From contig JAGTRC010000007.1 in the NCBI GenBank assembly GCA_018396725.1, forward strand, positions 1 to 64,000: 64,000 bases of DNA, in the 5' to 3' direction. The stretch is from Candidatus Bathyarchaeota archaeon. GTDB lineage: Archaea; Thermoproteota; Bathyarchaeia; 40CM-2-53-6; DTGE01. The notes beneath the pieces were generated by a model. It did not search any database and had not been told where the DNA came from. It saw nothing but the letters and a program-made list of their open reading frames with translations. Shown one piece after another: positions 61,679-64,000 of this stretch. The translations under genes and the position numbers were made by a program. Position 1 is the first letter of the stretch. Every line of letters begins with the position of its first letter.

Positions 61679-63505
61679 TTAGCTTCTACGCGTTCCACAG
61701 GATGGGCAGAATTCATCTTCGGCACCTAGTGGTTCTCCGCAGTTCCGGCAGTATACGGGGCCCTGCGTAGGGGCGGGTTTAGCTCTCTTCCCCTTCCTAA
61801 ACTTGGTGATGGCGCCCGCTGCTATGACGGCTGCTATCAAAGGCAGGGCTAGGAGTAGAGGGTTCCTCGCCGCTAGGAGCTTCAGCTCGTTCATGGGGGA
61901 CTTCTCGATCGTGAAGTATTCGATCTCGCTCACAGCGATTACGTTGTCTCCCTCGTCTCTGAGGAAAGCCCTTACATCCCATTCCCCTAGGGTTCCAGGG
62001 GAGAATTCGTCGCTGAAGCTTCCGTCAGGTTTAACCTCCACTTCACGGGTGACGACTTCCCCCTCCCCCTCTTCATCTTCGGGATGGGTATGGTATTGGA
62101 GGGTTATCCTGGCCCCCGGCGCCGGCATCGGCGGCGTCAAGGTCCCGGACACCTTGGCTTTTATCCCCTCAACCCCTACATCCAGTGAGAGCGCGAAGGG
62201 TTTCTTCTCTATGTTTAAGGTGACACTGATGGAATGGCTTCTCCCTCCCCCTTCTCCCTTGACGGTTAAAGTATAGGCGCCTTCAGGCGTTGAAAATGGT
62301 ATATTCAAGTTTAGGTTCGTGGTGAATGGAGGAACCCCCGATGGAACGGTGAACTTTGAATCGACTCCGCTGGGGATCCCTGAAACAGTCAGGCTTACAG
62401 GATCGTCGAATGCCCCTACAGGTTCCACCTTGACTTGGAGGCTTGCGGAGTCTCCCTGCTCCACCGTGATGGTCCCCGGGGACGGGGACAACTTGAAGTC
62501 CTTCTCGTTGATCGTAAGGGTTGCTGTAGCGGTCCTGGTGAGTCCTCCACCGGTGGCGGTAACCGTTAAAGTATAGGTTCCAGGTGATGAAGAGGATCCT
62601 GCGTCGACCGTTAGGGTCGAGGTGAAGGAGGGGGTTCCCGAGGCTGGCGTGAAGACGTAGGATACGCCGCTCGGGAGACCTGAGAGGGTTAGCGACACCG
62701 GCTGCGCCGCGCCGCCTATGAGATCAGCTGCGACTGTGTAGGAGATCTTCTCGCCTATGTTCACGGTCTGGCTGCCGGGGGAGATCGAAAGGGAATAATC
62801 GAATAAAGCCTCAACTATTAATGTAGCTGTCGCGGAGCGTGTCACCCCCCTGGCCGAGAGTGTGAAGGTGAAGAGGTAAGATCCCGGCGGGGTTGTATCC
62901 GAGGTCACGAGGGTGATGACCCCCCTATCCACTTTCTTCTGGATGCTCGGATCTAAGCCGGAGATATCCCATGTGAACCTGGTTCCCTGATAGGAGGGAT
63001 CGCTGTACGTCACCGCCCAATTAAACCGCGCCGTCTCCCCCTTCTTAACGGTCAGGCTCTGGGGGGATATCGAGACCGTGAAGTCGAAGGGGGTTCTTTG
63101 AACCACCTGGAAAGAAGTAGATCCCTGATATGTTTCGATGACTATATCCACGATCACCGTCACCGTGTAGTACCCGGGTATGCTCAGGAAGGAGCCGCTT
63201 ATAGTGGTCGAGTATACTACTCCACCCATTACGTTCATGGTCCCGGCTGTAACCGTCCCCGCGGGGCCGCTTACGATTATCTTCGCGGTACCCATTATGT
63301 CCGCGGGGTGGCTTGACTGGAAGATCACGACGACAGGTTCGCCGGCATAGTATACTGGGCGGCTAGTACTCACCATCACGCCGTCGAAGCCCCTCGCAGC
63401 CGGGACGACCAAGGTAACTAGGGCTATCATGAGGAAAACTTTTAATGAAACAGCCAAGAACATGGAGTATTCTCTAAAGTTAATCGGTTTTATAACAAAT
63501 TTCAT
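61679..63505 (-). CDS. Large exported Ig-like-repeat protein with membrane anchor and zinc ribbon
   Basis: 608 residues. A signal peptide (FLMIALVTLVVPAARG), then about five Ig-like/beta-sandwich domains with recurrent FDYSLSISPGSQTVNIGEKISYTV-type and SLTLSGLPSGVSYVFTP-type blocks (repeat spacing about 90). A C-terminal membrane helix (LLLALPLIAAVIAAGAI), a basic linker and a cytoplasmic zinc ribbon CRNCGEPLGAEDEFCPSCG follow. Probably a surface or adhesion protein. The 5'-flanking 63506-63748 stretch has a small hairpin (GCCCG...CGGGC at 63672-63690) but no gene. Confidence 0.75.
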   Translation of the reverse strand: MKFVIKPINFREYSMFLAVSLKVFLMIALVTLVVPAARGFDGVMVSTSRPVYYAGEPVVVIFQSSHPADIMGTAKIIVSGPAGTVTAGTMNVMGGVVYSTTISGSFLSIPGYYTVTVIVDIVIETYQGSTSFQVVQRTPFDFTVSISPQSLTVKKGETARFNWAVTYSDPSYQGTRFTWDISGLDPSIQKKVDRGVITLVTSDTTPPGSYLFTFTLSARGVTRSATATLIVEALFDYSLSISPGSQTVNIGEKISYTVAADLIGGAAQPVSLTLSGLPSGVSYVFTPASGTPSFTSTLTVDAGSSSSPGTYTLTVTATGGGLTRTATATLTINEKDFKLSPSPGTITVEQGDSASLQVKVEPVGAFDDPVSLTVSGIPSGVDSKFTVPSGVPPFTTNLNLNIPFSTPEGAYTLTVKGEGGGRSHSISVTLNIEKKPFALSLDVGVEGIKAKVSGTLTPPMPAPGARITLQYHTHPEDEEGEGEVVTREVEVKPDGSFSDEFSPGTLGEWDVRAFLRDEGDNVIAVSEIEYFTIEKSPMNELKLLAARNPLLLALPLIAAVIAAGAITKFRKGKRAKPAPTQGPVYCRNCGEPLGAEDEFCPSCGTRRS

Positions 63506-63748
63506 ATACGACGCCTTTTAAACTATTATACGGTAAATTCACTCTCCCTGAATATAAACATTTCTAAATCTCAACGGGAAACAAAGACTATGTGAGGATT
63601 ACCCTGCTATTTTTATTATAGTCCGGGAGAGCGATAGATGCCGGGTATGCGGTGTCTCACATGGGGGAATAGCCCGCCCAAACTCCGGGCATAAGTTTAG
63701 CGGTACGATTTTCAATTCGTTATCAAGTCCTCTTTTTATCAAAGGAAT

Positions 63749-64000
63749 CTAAGGCACCCCTAGGAGATCCGCTGGCTCCTTCCTCGTTACATCTAACTTA
63801 TCGAAGTGTCTGTCGTAGCTGATTATCGCCTCTACACCTAATTTCTTAGCGACATAATATTGCAGGGCATCACCAAAATCAAGTTTTACACTGTTCATTA
63901 GCATCGATGAGGCCAGCTCATCTTCTAAACTAGTCTCATATATGTTTAACCCTAGCGAATTTTGTAAATTTCTTATGAAGGCGAGGATTAGTGAAGAATC
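63749..64000 (-). CDS. vapC: VapC-type PIN-domain toxin, N-terminal part outside window
   Basis: The last 83 codons of a PIN-domain ribonuclease read off the right edge of the window. The PIN acidic core is visible in VKLDFGDALQYYVAKKLGVEAIISYDRHFD (the DFGDA and SYDRHFD aspartates), followed by LDVTRKEPADLLGVP and a TAG. The N-terminal DxS aspartate and the antitoxin partner lie beyond base 64000. Confidence 0.82.
   Translation of the reverse strand, partial: DSSLILAFIRNLQNSLGLNIYETSLEDELASSMLMNSVKLDFGDALQYYVAKKLGVEAIISYDRHFDKLDVTRKEPADLLGVP

Noticed and set aside
63600-63700. tRNA or structured RNA at the right edge
   Set aside because: A GCCCG...CGGGC hairpin is present, but no acceptor stem, T-arm or anticodon arm could be assembled.

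Overview
The window is archaeal chromosome. The evidence is a set of archaeal information-processing genes: transcription factor E, MBF1, alpha-NAC, a PUA protein, the tRNA C56 2'-O-methyltransferase Trm56, the XPB helicase with its Bax1 nuclease partner, and a TRAM-domain protein. To these add a Fae-Hps fusion, TATA-like promoters, many starts without a clear Shine-Dalgarno, and many TTG/GTG starts. The mix fits a TACK-type archaeon (for example Bathyarchaeia or a Brockarchaeota-like methylotroph). The lineage is inference only: no rRNA or tRNA gene was recognised.

Layout. 0-4.6 kb: a PotABCD-type ABC importer split over two strands, its binding protein cut by the window edge. 4.8-5.5 kb: an ECF-type ATPase broken by three one-base losses. 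5.7-11.8 kb: module A, a nucleotidyltransferase-fold protein, an APC permease and a metallophosphoesterase, followed by a class IV aminotransferase and an FGGY kinase. 12-24.4 kb: housekeeping and defence-like genes: glutaredoxin-like protein, RelE-type pair, Bax1/XPB, a cysteine-synthase-family enzyme, VapBC, a CTP-dependent polyprenol kinase relative, HEPN/MNT and a DUF4013 protein. 24.9-34.3 kb: an AT-richer block holding module B (paralogues of the same three module A genes), then a seven-gene operon. That operon has a D-amino-acid-oxidase-type flavoprotein, a small 2Fe-2S protein, a FAD/NAD oxidoreductase, a ferredoxin, a BFD-like protein, a non-pyrrolysine MttB-family methyltransferase and its corrinoid protein.

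34.4-43.2 kb: GC-richer core: TRAM, VIT-like protein, a membrane-anchored HTH regulator facing a SIMPL protein across a repeated operator-like motif, TFE/HD/DUF2110, MBF1/Trm56, PUA, NAC and Fae-Hps. 43.2-49.3 kb: an IMPase-family phosphatase, two kinase-like genes, a V4R sensor-like protein, a polytopic membrane protein and a divergent isoprenoid-synthase-fold protein. 49.4-64 kb: a cell-surface subtilase with a separate propeptide-like gene, a HEPN/MNT pair, two radical SAM proteins, an SDH-type serine protease, an M23 peptidase remnant, an EamA transporter, pyrimidine-dimer glycosylase with TspO, a retropepsin-like protease, a large Ig-like surface protein and a truncated VapC.

How they may work together: the 28.7-34.3 kb operon looks like a route for N-methylated amines. 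MttB moves a methyl group to the corrinoid protein, and the flavin/iron-sulfur complex oxidises the remaining amine or amino acid. The divergent APC permease is a candidate importer, and Fae-Hps 8 kb away could take up formaldehyde. The paralogous permease/phosphoesterase/nucleotidyltransferase trio at 5.7-9.3 kb and 25-28.4 kb is the clearest apparently undescribed association in the window.
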